Position numbers and translations under genes: made by a program. Of a stretch of 64,000 nt of DNA, positions 26,864 to 39,580 are shown piece by piece. The notes beneath the pieces were generated by a model. That model did not search any database. It saw nothing but the letters and a program-made list of their open reading frames with translations, and was not told the origin of the DNA. How positions within the stretch are numbered: the stretch's first letter is position 1; each line of letters begins with the position of its first letter. Origin of the DNA: Pegea sp. RAD2-039 (taxonomy: Eukaryota > Chordata > Thaliacea > Salpida > Salpidae); assembly GCA_034620365.1 (NCBI GenBank), contig JAQGEQ010000272.1, forward strand, positions 434,001 to 498,000, in the 5' to 3' direction.

Positions 26864-27787
26864 TGCTTTTTTCTTTGACACAAATTTTACACATTTAACA
26901 TTTAAAGTATCTAACTTAATGTTCTTCAATTACTTACAAATGTTACAAATTGAACAACTTAAAATTACCAATTATTACATCATAGAGGAAGAACCTTTGC
27001 TAGAAGTCTTTTAAAAATACGATTCTTATCAGAGAAAAACAACAATTTTAATATTGAATTCAACTGACTTCAAATTATCCTTGTTCAAATAGCAAGACAC
27101 AAATTGCAGCTCTTTTTTTATGTCTGCGTTATCATCTTTTAATAATATTTCGTCTGAATTTCTTTGGATTATAAAACACTGACATTAACGACATTTAACA
27201 TTTTATGAATTTCTTCATTTCTTCTAAAAGAATTTATAGCATTTAAAGGTTACAAAATTATATCTAAAATCATAAAAATTACCATCAAGTAAAAATTAAG
27301 GAGCAGGCGAGTTTTCAGCACCTTTATCCACTAAGCACAAGATTTGTTCGTTACAAGTTACATGATTGCAGACAAATTTTGTTAATTATTTTACTTTTTC
27401 CTTCATTTAAACGATGAAGTTACATTTGGTGAGTGACTTATTTCCTGACTAGCTGCAACTTGTTGAAATTTATTTAGCTTCAAATTTCTTTACAGCAAAT
27501 TTTATTTAAAAATATTAAATTTAAAAATCTAAACAAATAAGAGATATGTAAGAGGTAAGAGTGTATGAAAAAAGTTAATTCAATCTAAAAGCAAGAAGAA
27601 ATTGCACAAAATAAGCGAAATATCAAAGAAAGCTAGAATTACAAACGAGCCAAGCACGAGAGGCAAGTTAGTTACAAATAATTCAACGTATAAGCGACTA
27701 ATTAGTGATTACATCAGATAATTTACATAAAAAGTGATTTAAAAAAAAAGTAAAAAAATAATTGATAGACATAAAAATGTGATTTGA
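26864..27787. other. Spacer between glutathione synthetase and CIMIP2-like gene
   Basis: Both flanking genes are on the minus strand, so this 0.9 kb holds the 3' flank of glutathione synthetase and the CIMIP2 promoter. It is AT-rich and no further feature was recognised. Confidence 0.4.
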
Positions 27788-30700
27788 TTAATTTGAAGAA
27801 ACGTCGACGAAGTAGGGGGCATCGAGAACCGCGACGCCGTTCACCACACCACCGTCTTCCAACTTATGTGGTTTTGAACGAAGAAGATGTCCAGCAGTGA
27901 AATTACTCATCACTTCATCACCTTTTCTATAAAAAGACTTCAAAATAACTCCAATGATGACGTCATCAACTCACGTCAAAAGGACACCAAACACTCCTAA
28001 TTCACTGATGACGTCAACTCTTCGCGCTTTCGAGTCACTGATGATGTAATTGGGAGTCGGATTCGATCGAATCTTCTCCATTATGACGTAAGCACATCTT
28101 CGTTCATCTTCACCGATTTCTTGCAGATGACTTCTCAACTCTTCTCCATAAAAATTGTTTCCTGAAACTGACAGATGACGCGAGCTGATGACGTCATCAT
28201 ATATCACCTCCTCCTTCGCGTTGAGGCTTCAAAACATAATCTTCTGGATGTTCGAGAGCCATTTGGACAGCTAAGCTTCCTGCATCAGTCTGAAATCGTC
28301 CAATTAAACTCAATCTTGTGATCACGTGATAATCACCATATTCAGTGAATACAATCCCACAAAGGTCTTCCTGATCCTCTGAGCGATCTCAGCATCCACA
28401 TAACGTTCAACTGTCCCTGGTCTCGTGAGGACTTCTTGGATAGCTTTACTTCCGACTAATTGATGACCGATGCTCGGTGACTTCACCGCTGTGCTTTTCT
28501 CTATCTTCAATCTTGCCTCCCAATGCTGGAAGACACAAATTAGTCGATGTCCTGATGTTGATGTTTAGGGACTTGCTTTGTTTTCAGGAAAATGTTGGGG
28601 CATGTAACAAGAGCGGAAGTAAGTGACAGCTACTTCTTGATTGTTTCTGTAAAAGAAGTTCATAATTTCAATTTTTATTCAAATTGATGATTAATAAATT
28701 CTTAAAAAACAAAAAAAAAAGATTTTAGAAGCAAATTTCTTCTTACAAATAAAGTTTTCTGCTTGTCTCATCTAAATGAAGTTTATCTGTTACATCTGCA
28801 AATTTTTCCCGTTGTATGACTATCGAAGGATTTTCAGCATATACTTCATATTCTACAGCTCTTTGATCAAACACATTATATTCTTTATCAGAAATAAAAA
28901 AAATAATAATGGCATCAGCTACTCCATATGCCTTCCATGCTTCCGCTAAGCCTTTTCCGAAACTCCTCAAAGTTAAATTAGTAGGTATCCTACTCGCTAT
29001 ACTGTTCATAGGTTCATCTTTTAGTACAGTTAGGTATAAACGTCGTATTTTATCAGTTCCTACGCCACCGAAACTTGAAGCGATTGTATTAACTTCAATC
29101 TGCTTGTATAGTTTTGTGATATTGTCAAGCATATAGTCAGTTCGAAATAGACCAAGTGTACAGATCTGAAAATAAATCAAGTTGTATTTAACTACATATG
29201 AATATCAACTTACTTCTTTGTTGAGATGATATGTTTGCAAATAAATGTCAAAAAGATTTTTCATGAAGTCGTCAGCTCGAATAACACTGCAGAAAATAAT
29301 TTTATTTATGAATAATTGATGATAAATAATCAACTGAAATAAATACGTCCAGTATAAGATGTGAATGAAAAATTGATCATAACAGAAAATTGCTTTTTTT
29401 ATTTACCATTTTATTAGTTAAATTAAAACAGAAAGTTGAAACTAATCAAACCTTGAAAGTGTTTCTATTAAAAATTCATGATCTAAACTCAATTGGTGCA
29501 TCAATCGGTTAATATGAGGTTGAATAGATATCAAGTCTTCAAATTCATCTTTAATTATTGGTGATGGAAAGAGGGTGAATGGAACATGTTTAAATCTCTA
29601 TAAAATCAATTACAATAAACGTTTAAAGTAATTGTTAAAACAAACAAACAGTTTTAAACTATTTAATAGAACTCTTCATTTAAATAATTAATTCTATTTC
29701 ATTATAAAAGTTCAAAAAATAAACTAAATGTTTAGATTGGTTAACTCTAAATTATATCATAAAGTTAGTAGTAAATTTTTACAAAAAAATTCTAATTTGA
29801 AAAATTTATACCCTAAATAATTTTCAACTTTTTATGATTTATCAAAATTTAAAGTTAATATCTATTTGAAAAAACTTAGAAAAGTTTAAATAACAATCAT
29901 AAATATTTTAATTTTCTTTTTTGACATAGATTCAGTAAGAAATTTATTTCAACGACAAAAATGTTTTTGTATCTTTGGTAAATTTATGTATGATAAGCAA
30001 TGCTAAAAAGAAACCATTGATATTTTTTGGTCTTGTCAAATATTTGTGCAAGGACTTTAAAACAATCAACCAAGTCAAAGTAATTCTGTTTTGCACCAAT
30101 TTCATACTAAGATAAAAAGCTTAAATAAAAAACCGGACATCTTTAAGAAGATGGAAAACGAGGCTTTAGAGGCTGATGTAGATAAAACTTTGAAGATTTA
30201 AACTAAACAACTTAATCAAATTTCCTCAATAGATAAAGGAAATATCCTCAAAATCCAACTGTGAAATTCTTAGCTTTTTCAAGAAAGATTTTCAAACTTT
30301 TTCGAAAGTTGGTGGAAGGTAAAGTACCTCTAAAGAAAAGTGAATCACTTTATACCAAATGCTACAATCTTTCTTCCTTACCTTGAAAAGATATTATAAA
30401 CCTTAAATCCTTTCAAAGATCTTTTACTTTTCTTAGAAAAGTGAACTTTCACTTGTGAAAGTTTTAATTTAGTAATAGTAATCAATTTTGATTTTACAGA
30501 AAAACCCATTTTGTTTATTGTTACAGAACAATTTCTGTATATCGTTCCAGTCAAAGGTTTTGGCCAATAAAAATAGGAAGGCAAACGAATAACAAAACTA
30601 AGTTCCTCATAATTCTGTTTTCATAACAAATATTTATTTATTTATTGGAAAACTTTTCTTAGATGTAGCATACTTTGTACAGAGACCATCTCTAAAAACT

Positions 30701-31351
30701 TTAAATAAAAATCCTTCAAGACATTTTTTTCTGATCTGAAATCACTATCTAAATAATTAATGGTTTCTTTATCTGAAGTTTAATGAACGCTTTAAAAGTC
30801 TTTCATATAATCTTAGGGGTTTATTATTAAAATTAACCCATTCAAAAAACTTAAGAAGACCTGACAGCTTTTCCAGGGTAGCTAGGGCTAGGAGGGAATC
30901 TTCTTCTCAACTTCATGACTACATCAAAATCTATCACCTCTTTTAAAATTGTGTTTAAAAAAATATGATTTAAGTAACTTCCTTAAAGTTAGTTGTAGTG
31001 CTACAATTTCTTTATTTTCTCCACTTATTTTGTATTTTTATACATAAATTATGTTTACTCTATCTGTTCCTATTTCTTACAAGTAAACTGTGATACTTAA
31101 GAACTTTTTTTTTTGCTCATATTGTTTTTTAATGCTATAAGAATTGTCTACCTTGTCATCTGCAGCCATGTATTGAATAAAATAAATAAATAAGATTACT
31201 TATAAATTGTTTTACAAATTACCAAAAATACCTTTGCATTTTGAATATCAGGAGCAATCATAACAATTCCATTTGCTCCAGCATAATCAGAAGCATTTTC
31301 AACAAGATTTTTTAAAGTGTCATCATCAACTTGATTAATAGCAGAACTCAT
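27788..31351 (-). CDS. GSS: Glutathione synthetase (eukaryotic type)
   Basis: A cytosolic homodimeric ATP-grasp enzyme that joins gamma-glutamylcysteine and glycine using ATP. Nine exons: 31232-31351, 29452-29597, 29214-29286, 28747-29165, 28577-28646, 28337-28525, 28208-28289, 27975-28161, 27788-27926. They give 474 aa, the same length as human GSS. Recognisable blocks are FTLFPSP, FRTDYML, IEVNTIASSFGG, FDQRAVEYE, the ATP-binding loop KPQREGGGNN (360-369), SELGVFGV, and the C-terminal substrate loop DGGVVNGVAVLDAPY. The intron after exon 5 needs a GC donor (AAA|GCAAGT), a classic GC-AG intron. Three TGACGTCA octamers lie in introns 7 and 8 and in exon 8. Intron 1 (1.6 kb) is loaded with retro-element debris. 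Confidence 0.95.
30000..31190 (+). mobile_element. Decayed LINE inside GSS intron 1
   Basis: Opposite to GSS, the plus strand carries stop-broken LINE-like protein text (NLKSFQRSFTFLR before the inserted element, CSILCTETISKNFK after it) and, at 30880-30960, a block sharing ACTACATCAAAATCTAT with the LINE end at 25.1 kb. The 3' UTRs and AATAAAATAAATAAATAAG tail also correspond. It is interrupted by the short element at 30438-30651. The left limit is uncertain. Confidence 0.5.
30438..30651 (+). mobile_element. ~214-bp retro-element with 12-bp target duplication, copy 1
   Basis: The insert is bounded by ACTTTTCTTAGA at 30426-30437 and again at 30652-30663, a 12-bp target-site duplication. It ends in an A/T-rich tail, AATATTTATTTATTTATTGG. 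Its 198-bp core (30450-30647) is about 99 % identical to 33821-34018 (two differences seen). Removing it rejoins the surrounding LINE text. No protein is encoded convincingly; it is probably a non-autonomous or 5'-truncated retrotransposon, recent by its identity. Confidence 0.75.
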
Positions 31352-33820
31352 CTTTTAAATTAAATAATTTCTAAGAATCTATTTAAAAACTAAAGAGTTA
31401 TTTTTCATTAAATCATTACAATTATTTATACAACTTTTAGCTTTCAAAATAAAAATATTCAGTTTTTATTCTAAGTTATAATTGACAAAAAGATAAAAAT
31501 TTCATTCATAAAATCACTTTTAATGGGAGCAGTTAATAATCAAAACAACAAATAGTCATTATAAGTAAAAATAAATGTTTATAAACCTTTATAAACTTCT
31601 AATTATAAAAAAATACATTAATTACTACTTATAAAACTATTTTTATTAGTGAACTAGTGATAATTCAACAAAAAGATAAAACAAACATATATTATTAGAA
31701 CTACATAATTAAATAACAATAATTTATTAAATATTAAATAAATATAAAATTTACTAAAGAAAGCTAAATAATAATAATAAAAGTAACAACAGAAAGTTTG
31801 ATATAATTTTTCTTAAGCAATAAAAAATTTATGAATAAGTAAACACAAATTTTAAGATAAAATTAATTGAATGAAATTATCAAAATGACTTAATGACAAC
31901 TTAGCACAAAAACTAATTGTATATGTAAAACTTATGAATAAACTTTATCATTGTGATATGACGATTTGATTTCTGTGAAAATAAATATATAATTAGCAAA
32001 GTCACGCTTGCACTCATTCTAATCAATAAACTTTCCTCACTATTGACGTGCTATATCTATAAATTGTTAATAAAGTAAATTTTGAATTAATTTTCTTTCC
32101 ACATAATACAAAATGGCTTAAAAGCAGATTAAAGCTAATATAGTATATTTTCATTGTGTCAACAATTACATCGCATTTCATATCAACCTATTAAACAAAC
32201 ATTATAGCTGAAAAAGTTAAGAAATGACAGTATACTAACAGTATACATGGGAATACAACAGCTAATAACTCCAACTATATTTAATAAATATCTTAAAATT
32301 ATTTTAGTGATTATTTCAATTTAATAGAGATGTAATAAGATACGTAATTTAACTATTTAAAGATGTCTACAAACTTTAATTATTTTCATATATGAACAAA
32401 ATTAACCATTAGGCTTAAAAGTATCTAGTTGTACCTGCAAATACCAAAGATTTTATACACTTTTCAAAAATTCAGCTTTAATTTGTAATATTAGCAGCAA
32501 AATGTATATAATTCTCCATGTGCTTGATAAAAATATTTTGTAATTTTAGCAGTTTGCCAAATAGAGTCTAATAACTTGATTACAAAGGTTTATGTTATGC
32601 AAGAGATAGCTTTGCATCTACAGTGCTCACTTCTCAAAGTAAAATATTAAAAAGTTGTTCAGCCATAAAGTATGTTTATGTGAAATATAAAATGAAAAAG
32701 TATGTAAAAGTTTGATTTAATGAGAAGAAAACATTCAGGCTTTTGCGGTTTTTACTTAGGAATTTTAATTATATTATTTGATGATAATGATCTTTATTTA
32801 GCAGGAGAACACTGTTTTGTGTTTTTGTATTTATTTTATTCTTAAAAACCTTTATTTAGCAGGAGAACACTGTTTTGTGTTTTTGTTTTTTGTATTCCTT
32901 ATTTATTTTATTCTTTAAAATCTTTTTCTATAAGAAGTTTTCTAAATAAAATGCTTAACCTTTTCATTCATTGTATTTCAATAGAGAAAGTTCTTCATCT
33001 AGCATAGGTAACAGCAAGTGTAGAAATTGGTAATTTGTAAACAAGTAAAAAATAACTTAACATAATCTAAAAAAAATTCATCTTGATAATTAAATCTTTG
33101 ATGAAAAAGATGTCAAAGGGTCGGTGTGTTTTACTGTATCGAAAGTTCTTTTGAAAATGATTAAAACTTTGGATAAATGGGTTGGTGTCTTAACCTAACT
33201 TAAATATTTCATTAAAATAATGTTTTGACCTGCCAACACCAAATTATACAAATTCACAATTACTTTTTAAGAAAATATTTTAGAATAGTTCAGCTTAGTT
33301 TTTGTTGCAGACCTCTGACTCAAACTTATTTCAAAGCAAATATAAAGAAACAAGTTTCTTACTAACTTTTTAATTCTTATATATTGGCTGATAATAATTT
33401 GACCCTAATAAGACAGGAGCTTCATCTGATTGCTGTGTTTACCATTGTGTAATATTATAGTAGACAGTTATTCATTAAACAAATAATTTAATAATTGGTT
33501 TCTTGAATAATAGCTTTTATAAATTCCAGTATTTTCGTACATTACGTAAGCTACAAAACTAAGAGAAAGTGATGATTATATTATAAGTTTGATTATAAAT
33601 AAAGCCTTATAAAATAATCACTATAGTGAAAATGAACTCTTCACACACAAAATTGAAGATATAATACATTAGATACTTAAAATGGCAATCAGTCAGTTAT
33701 ACCATTTTCTCTAAGTTGGACGAAAGCTGAAGTTTAATTTAAAAACTTAATCTGACACTTTACCATTTCGCAAAGTTATAACTCAAACCAGAGACATATT
33801 TTCAGCTAGTAATCTTTAAT
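31352..33820. other. Intergenic region upstream of glutathione synthetase
   Basis: AT-rich sequence holding the GSS promoter at its left end. No gene was recognised. A 58-bp tandem duplication near 32.8 kb is listed separately. Confidence 0.35.
32793..32908 (+). repeat. 58-bp tandem duplication
   Basis: The block starting TTTATTTAGCAGGAGAACAC at 32793 recurs at 32851 with the same CTGTTTTGTGTTTTTG continuation. It is a simple local duplication. Confidence 0.85.
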
Positions 33821-34018
33821 CACTTGTGAAAGTTTTAATTTAGTAATAGTAATCAATTTTGATTTTACAGAAAAACCCATTTTGTTTATTGTTACAGAAC
33901 AATTTCTGTATATCGTTCCAGTCAAAGGTTTTGGCCAATAAAAATAGGAAGGCAAACCAATAACAAAACTAAGTTCGTCATAATTCTGTTTTCATAACAA
34001 ATATTTATTTATTTATTG
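33821..34018 (+). mobile_element. Second copy of the short retro-element (core)
   Basis: 198 bp nearly identical to 30450-30647, ending in the same TATTTATTTATTTATTG tail. The 5' sequence before CACTTGTGAAAG differs from copy 1, and no clear target duplication was seen, so the 5' end may be truncated here. Confidence 0.8.
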
Positions 34019-34649
34019 TATTATCTTTTTTATATAGTTTTAAATAAATATTGAAACTATCTTTTGGCGTTATCAATCAGCTTATGGTATAGTTTGTTTT
34101 GATTTAAAAATAATTCATAACAATAAATTTTGTAATTCAAATGTTTTTAATTGTAGCAATTTCTGAGAAAATTTTGTATAAAGTTATATCACCTTTTTTA
34201 TATAAAATTAATTTTACTTTTTACTATTTTTCTAAAGCTTGACATTGAGTTTTTATATTATTAAATTTGACAACTGAAATTTTTTATAAACTATTATTCA
34301 TTTTATAAACTATTTTGAAATAAAATTAATTTCCTCTTCTTATTTTATACTTACTTTATACTATACTTTATTTCTTAAAAAATTGTTTTTTATAACTTTT
34401 TCTGTTTTAATTTTAAGATATAGTTTAATATTTTTTAAACTTATATAAAGTTTATTATTGTAATTTTTGTTTTAATCTTTCACCTATATTATCCTTATAA
34501 TTATTGCTTTATATACAAAAAGTTTAAATTTAATCTGAAGTATTGGTTTCTTTTGTTTACAGATTAAAGTTTTTATTTATTTATGAAATAATATATGATG
34601 CAGATAAAACATTGTAAAAGTATAATTCAAGAAAAGGTATAAATATAGT

Positions 34650-35730
34650 TAAGAGTACAAAATAAGATAATGGCAGTATATAATATCACTTGTTAACCAG
34701 ATTACTCAAGTCTTATAGCTTAATTTTAAAAAAAGTGATAGAAAGAAGATTCCAAAATTAATTGAATCAACTAAGAATGATTCAAACTATATAAAAGATT
34801 GCAGAAAATATGGTATAAATTTACCATATTAAGTTAATAAATTTACCAAGGTTTTCTTATTAAGCTTTGAGAGACAGTCTTTATATGAGGAAGAAAAGTC
34901 CACATATCACTGGAAGGCTTCTAGTAAATAATCTTTAAACTGATTCAAACTTGAAAATATATTTTTTAAGATGAAAACTCTATATTTGAATAAGTGGTTA
35001 ATGTGATGAGAGATCATAGAAGATAATATCCAAGTTGTTAATGATAAGGTATAAGAAAATGTATTATTATTATTTAAATAGAATTCCAACAAATTTAGAT
35101 TTTAATTTGAAGATTTATTTATTAAGAGGTAGAAGTATTCTAGCAAGATTGAATTGTCTAGATTCAAGCCATAGGCTCATAGATTTCAAAGAAAGATAAA
35201 TCAGTACTGAAAATGATACCATCATTGAAGAGAGCTAAAACCATTTAGAGTTGAAGTATAGTCTGTAATATCATTGATATAAATATTGAAGAGAAAAGGC
35301 CTTAGAAAACATTACTAAAAAGCCCAAGGAAGAATGGAACAGGGTCATTTATGGTGACTTGTATACTTTTAAGAAATTGCTCAATTTCAGAAATAAGAGG
35401 TAAAGAGTTGATCTTCAGAAAGTAATATTCAGAGAAGTCAAATCAGTTTTTTTACCAATCAACTGATTTGAAGATTTAACAGAAGTAGCTACTAGTGAGA
35501 GAAATTTGTGGCTAGTTTAGTGGCTTATCTTGTTTATGGACTGGTACAACGATGATGGAACTCTTATCGAAAGGTACATAACTGGAGGTGGTGACGAATT
35601 AAAGAGATGTAATAGAAGATATTATAGAATAAATAGAGAACTTAATAAAGTAAGAAGAACTTTTCCAGGTGAATGAGTTACTTTGACTTTAATATTATTA
35701 AGATGGTTATCATCCTGAAGATTTGATTTG
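34650..35730 (-). mobile_element. Heavily decayed LINE reverse transcriptase remnant
   Basis: Read on the minus strand from 35.7 kb downward, stop- and frame-broken text resembles the start of a LINE RT domain: SSIIVVPVHKQDKPLN, then ISLTSSYFC.IFKSVDW (family pattern VVPIxKKGDKxxxxNYRPISLTSxxCKIFE), and further along a match to FNIYINDITDYTSTLNG, a typical PLLFxIYINDL block. It is non-functional; the boundaries are approximate. Confidence 0.55.
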
Positions 35731-36844
35731 TCCATTTATTTTGTTGCAGGTAATAATTCAGACAGCTCTTATAGCAAACAGTATAACTCCAGAAAAATGA
35801 TAGAAAGGCTTTTAGTACTACTTTTCAACAGTATTTTAGAAAAAAATAGTTATATAAAGGATTAAATTCGACATTTAATCATTTCTTATCTTGTTTAACT
35901 TTTGATTTAACAAATTTTCTTTATAGATTTTATTAAGTTTATGGTAACTTGTTAAGTGTGTTTATATATTAGACTAATTGAGTTTAAAATTACTGGTTAT
36001 AGACTTGTATGTAAATCTTATACATTTAGTGATGTTACTTTGTTAAGAAGCTTACATTTAAGGTTTAGTTAGTTGCAATATTTTGTCAATTTTTGTAAAA
36101 TTTTAGTGTCAGCTCTGTTATCATTAAATTAAAGCATTGAACTATTTATAATTTTGCTAAAATTAATTTAAATAATTGAGGGTTTATTTTTCTATAAGTT
36201 GCTTTATATTTCATAGTTTTAATATAGTTCAAAAAACGTTAAAAATAAACTTCTTAAACTTTAAAATGTATTTTTAAAATAGATTTGTTATCATGATTTT
36301 ATCTTAAAACTATTTTCTCATTGATTATTATTTTAGATTATTATTTAACATTATCTTATCATTTTAGAATAAAGTATTTTTTCTATTGACTAGTTGCTTT
36401 ATAAAACTAATAATATTCAGTGTAAATTTATTATCTGGGTTTAAAACATTTGAATAAGCGAGGTACATTAATCAAAATAACTCAAATTTTTCTCGCATGA
36501 CTTATTGTATTCTCTAAGCATATATTTCCGATATTTAAATTACTTGACTGACAGTATTTAAGAATTGATTATTCATAGTTTAGATAACTATAAGTTCTAA
36601 AAAATAATTTTGTTGTTGAAATAATATTACAAAAATAGCATTAATTTTGTTAACTACATAACTTAAATACTTTAGCTAATGTTTTTGTTTATTGTTATGG
36701 ATTTTTTATCACTTTTTTTTACTATATATTTTGACTGATTGCTTTGAGTATTGATTAACATTTTATTTAAAATTTTAAGCTGTAAAAAGAAGTTTAGTTT
36801 TATGAATTTAAGACTATAAACTTGTGAGTGTGAATCTAGTATAA

Positions 36845-37306
36845 ATGCAGGCCGGTACATCCAATCAAGTTTCCAACCCAAACACTATTGTTTGGAATAG
36901 CCCTGGTATATGGGTCACATATGTGCTGGTCATAGGGATGGTCCATATGATTCTATTAAGCATTCCCTGGTTCTCAACTTCTGTTAGTTGGACTTTAACC
37001 AATGTCTTACATGGTACATCAATGTATTTCTTCTTACATACCATAAAAGGAACACCATTCGAGACATGTGACCAAGGAAAGTATAGGTACTTCACTCACT
37101 GGGAACAGATGGATTCTGGGCAGCAGTTCACGGCTGCAAGAAAATTTTTCATGACTGTTCCAGTTGTCATGTATATCCTCGCCAGTTTTTATTCCAAATA
37201 TGATCATTATCATTTTCTTGTAAATACTTTAGTATTGTTAGTATGTCTTCTGCCAAAACTGCCTCAGTTACACGGGGTTAGATTATTTGGGATCAATAAG
37301 TACTGA
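36845..37306 (+). CDS. ORMDL: ORMDL sphingolipid regulator
   Basis: ORMDL/Orm proteins are ER membrane proteins that bind and inhibit serine palmitoyltransferase, setting the rate of sphingolipid synthesis. There is a single open frame of 153 aa, the exact family length. Conserved text: VNPNT-like start ([19 protein letters not shown]), [42 protein letters not shown], and the C-terminus [17 protein letters not shown]. Four hydrophobic segments are visible. Unlike its heavily split neighbours the CDS has no intron, whereas vertebrate ORMDL genes are split. This could reflect intron loss or an old retrocopy; the perfect frame and conserved sequence indicate a functional gene. Which vertebrate paralog it corresponds to cannot be said. 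Confidence 0.95.
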   Translation: MQAGTSNQVSNPNTIVWNSPGIWVTYVLVIGMVHMILLSIPWFSTSVSWTLTNVLHGTSMYFFLHTIKGTPFETCDQGKYRYFTHWEQMDSGQQFTAARKFFMTVPVVMYILASFYSKYDHYHFLVNTLVLLVCLLPKLPQLHGVRLFGINKY

Positions 37307-38714
37307 TAATTTCATTATTATTTTAGCAATAGATCATTTTAATGATATTCATCAAAAACTTATAAATGTTTTAAAGTAGTAATGTTTTCTTTTCAGTTAT
37401 ATACTTAGCTTTTCAGAATTTTTAATAAATGTTTTAAGAATCAGAATTTGATTAACATTTTTATTTATGTTGTTCTTAACTTTAGCATTTTTGATGTTAA
37501 ATATACTTTTGTCTTGGGTAGAATTTATTATATAGTATTATTACAATTAGTTTATTCATTGAATTTATTTTTAAAAAGTTGATAATAACCGACTATATGT
37601 TGATGTTATTTTTTCTAATTTTTATTTGATGTTTTGTAGTTGAATCAACTATTTACAACTTTCATCAAATAAATGAGTACAAAAAACTGGTTTCATTGTA
37701 TTATCAAGAGATCAATTTAATAACCAACAGTATGATTTAAATAAAAAAATTCATCAAGTTTATGCCTCAGGATATTTAAATACGATGTTATCTTGTTATC
37801 AGTTAAAACTTAATTTTTAGCAATTTATGTTTTAAGCTTTTTATACTCGAAATTTTATTTAGACTCAAAATCAAGCAAACATCTTAAAAATATCTTTATA
37901 TAACAAATTAAAATAAATATTTGAAATTTTTTGAGGTAAAAATAAATTTAGTAGTAATTGATACAAAAATTGGTTGTAGTCATGGAAACAGTACGCTGGC
38001 GATTCAAGGTTTTTTCCCACAAAACAAACTATTAATTCTCGATAATAAAACAATATTAATAAATAGACTTTTTTAAACTAAGGTCAAATAAAACTAAATA
38101 TTTAAGTATTACATTAGCGGCTCTTTTGAAATATTATTAAGAAATAAACTTGAAACAAAGATATAACCGGTTTGAGCATCTCGTTTATTCAAGTATTTTC
38201 ATCGTTTTTGAACTAGAATTTCGAAAGTTGAAAAATACAGGTCAAACAAATTGTATAAGAAGTTGTATTGTAAATTTAAGCATTGATGTAAGTAGTAAAC
38301 TTTTCAATCAAATAACGATGAGTTATATGATAGCATTAGCACAAACCTTCAGCTTAAACAAGAATAGTTTGTTGTAAAAATGTATGTTTTAGTTAGCTTA
38401 TATAAAGTAAATGTGTGACGAAAACTTTTTGAGGTTTTATATTAAATTTATAAATCGCTAATTTGTAAATACTTTTTGATTTTATTGATTCATTTAACGA
38501 ATAGTTGAAAATAATAAGTTTTACAGCTTTTATAGTAAGCACATAACGATAACTATAGAGAAATAGTGAAAGGCCTGAAGTATACCATAGTTTAACATAG
38601 ATAGAAAAACAAATAAGAACATTTTAAAGGCAAATTTGTGCATACAGAATTAGGAATACAATAATTACAAAAAAGAAAATGGAAAAAGCAAATAAAATAG
38701 AAAGAATTTAACAA
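37307..38714. other. Region downstream of ORMDL
   Basis: Probable 3' UTR (several AATAAA-like signals) and AT-rich spacer. Short open stretches at 37.9-38.4 kb show no family resemblance and were not called. Confidence 0.35.
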
Positions 38715-39580
38715 GGCGGTGACACTTGAGGACGCCCCGCGGGTCAATCAATACTTCAGTGTTGGCAGATCGGTCCTCAGATATTCCAAATTGTTATCTT
38801 TGAAGGTTTTTCCAATTCATCTCTCCTCTCCATTTTTGTTACGAGAATGATTCATTCTTATGGGCATTCTTGAGACTGCAAAGAGACGCATGGCCCAAAG
38901 TTGGTGTTGTTGCGAGCGCTAGTCACGTCACAGGGTCACTTCCGACCACCCAGGACGTCTATAGATTGGTGAGCGCTATAGGGGGTGAGGGATGCTAAGA
39001 CGGTTTTACGTTATTAGGGGCTTAATGATTTTTTGGCTTAATGTCGCGCTAATGGTGACCCAATTAGTTTGGCTGTAAAAACAAGCTTCAGACATCTTAC
39101 AGATTTTAATAGGACCATAGCCTTTTACTTTTCGTATTTAAGAAGTTAGAAACCTTTAAAGCGGGTCGTGAATCACAATGTGACGGACTCCAACCCTGTT
39201 GCTAACAGTCTTAAGGAAACTTTACTTAGCTCCATAAATCATATAATCATGGTTACGTGCTGAACGTGACTGGAGTTTTTAGAAAAGGTTCTTAGAGAAG
39301 TCAATTACCAGAGCGTTTAGACTCAACGCGATTACAAGAGTCTATCGAAGATGTATAGCGAAGATTACGAGGTGGTCAATGACTCTACCTAGCCGTCTAG
39401 CGCACGAATCGGAGAATCTCCTGCGGCATCACCTAGCTAAAGTCATTGAAACCGATTTGCATGCCTTGCAAAAGAAGATCAATGAGTTAAATTTTTTCCG
39501 AAATTTGGCGAATGGCAGCTTTAAGTTGGTTTTTGGTGAAGGCAACGAGATTTACGATATCGAGATTACTAGATTGTGAC
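38715..39580 (+). other. GC-richer block with a decayed protein-like frame
   Basis: Base composition rises abruptly (for example GAGGACGCCCCGCGGGTC at 38730) and falls again after about 39600. On the plus strand, stop-broken text runs through LEFLEKVLREVNYQSV and YKSLSKMYSEDYEVVNDST (39270-39395), then an overlapping frame at 39379-39579 reads MTLPSRLAHESENLLRHH and INELNFFRNLANGSFKLVFG. I do not recognise the protein. A decayed mobile element or horizontally acquired fragment is more likely than a host gene. Confidence 0.35.

Noticed and set aside
28909-29136. Plus-strand open frame of 75 codons
   Set aside because: It is antisense to exon 4 of glutathione synthetase.
36865-37095. Minus-strand open frame opposite ORMDL
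   Set aside because: It is an antisense shadow of a strongly conserved gene.
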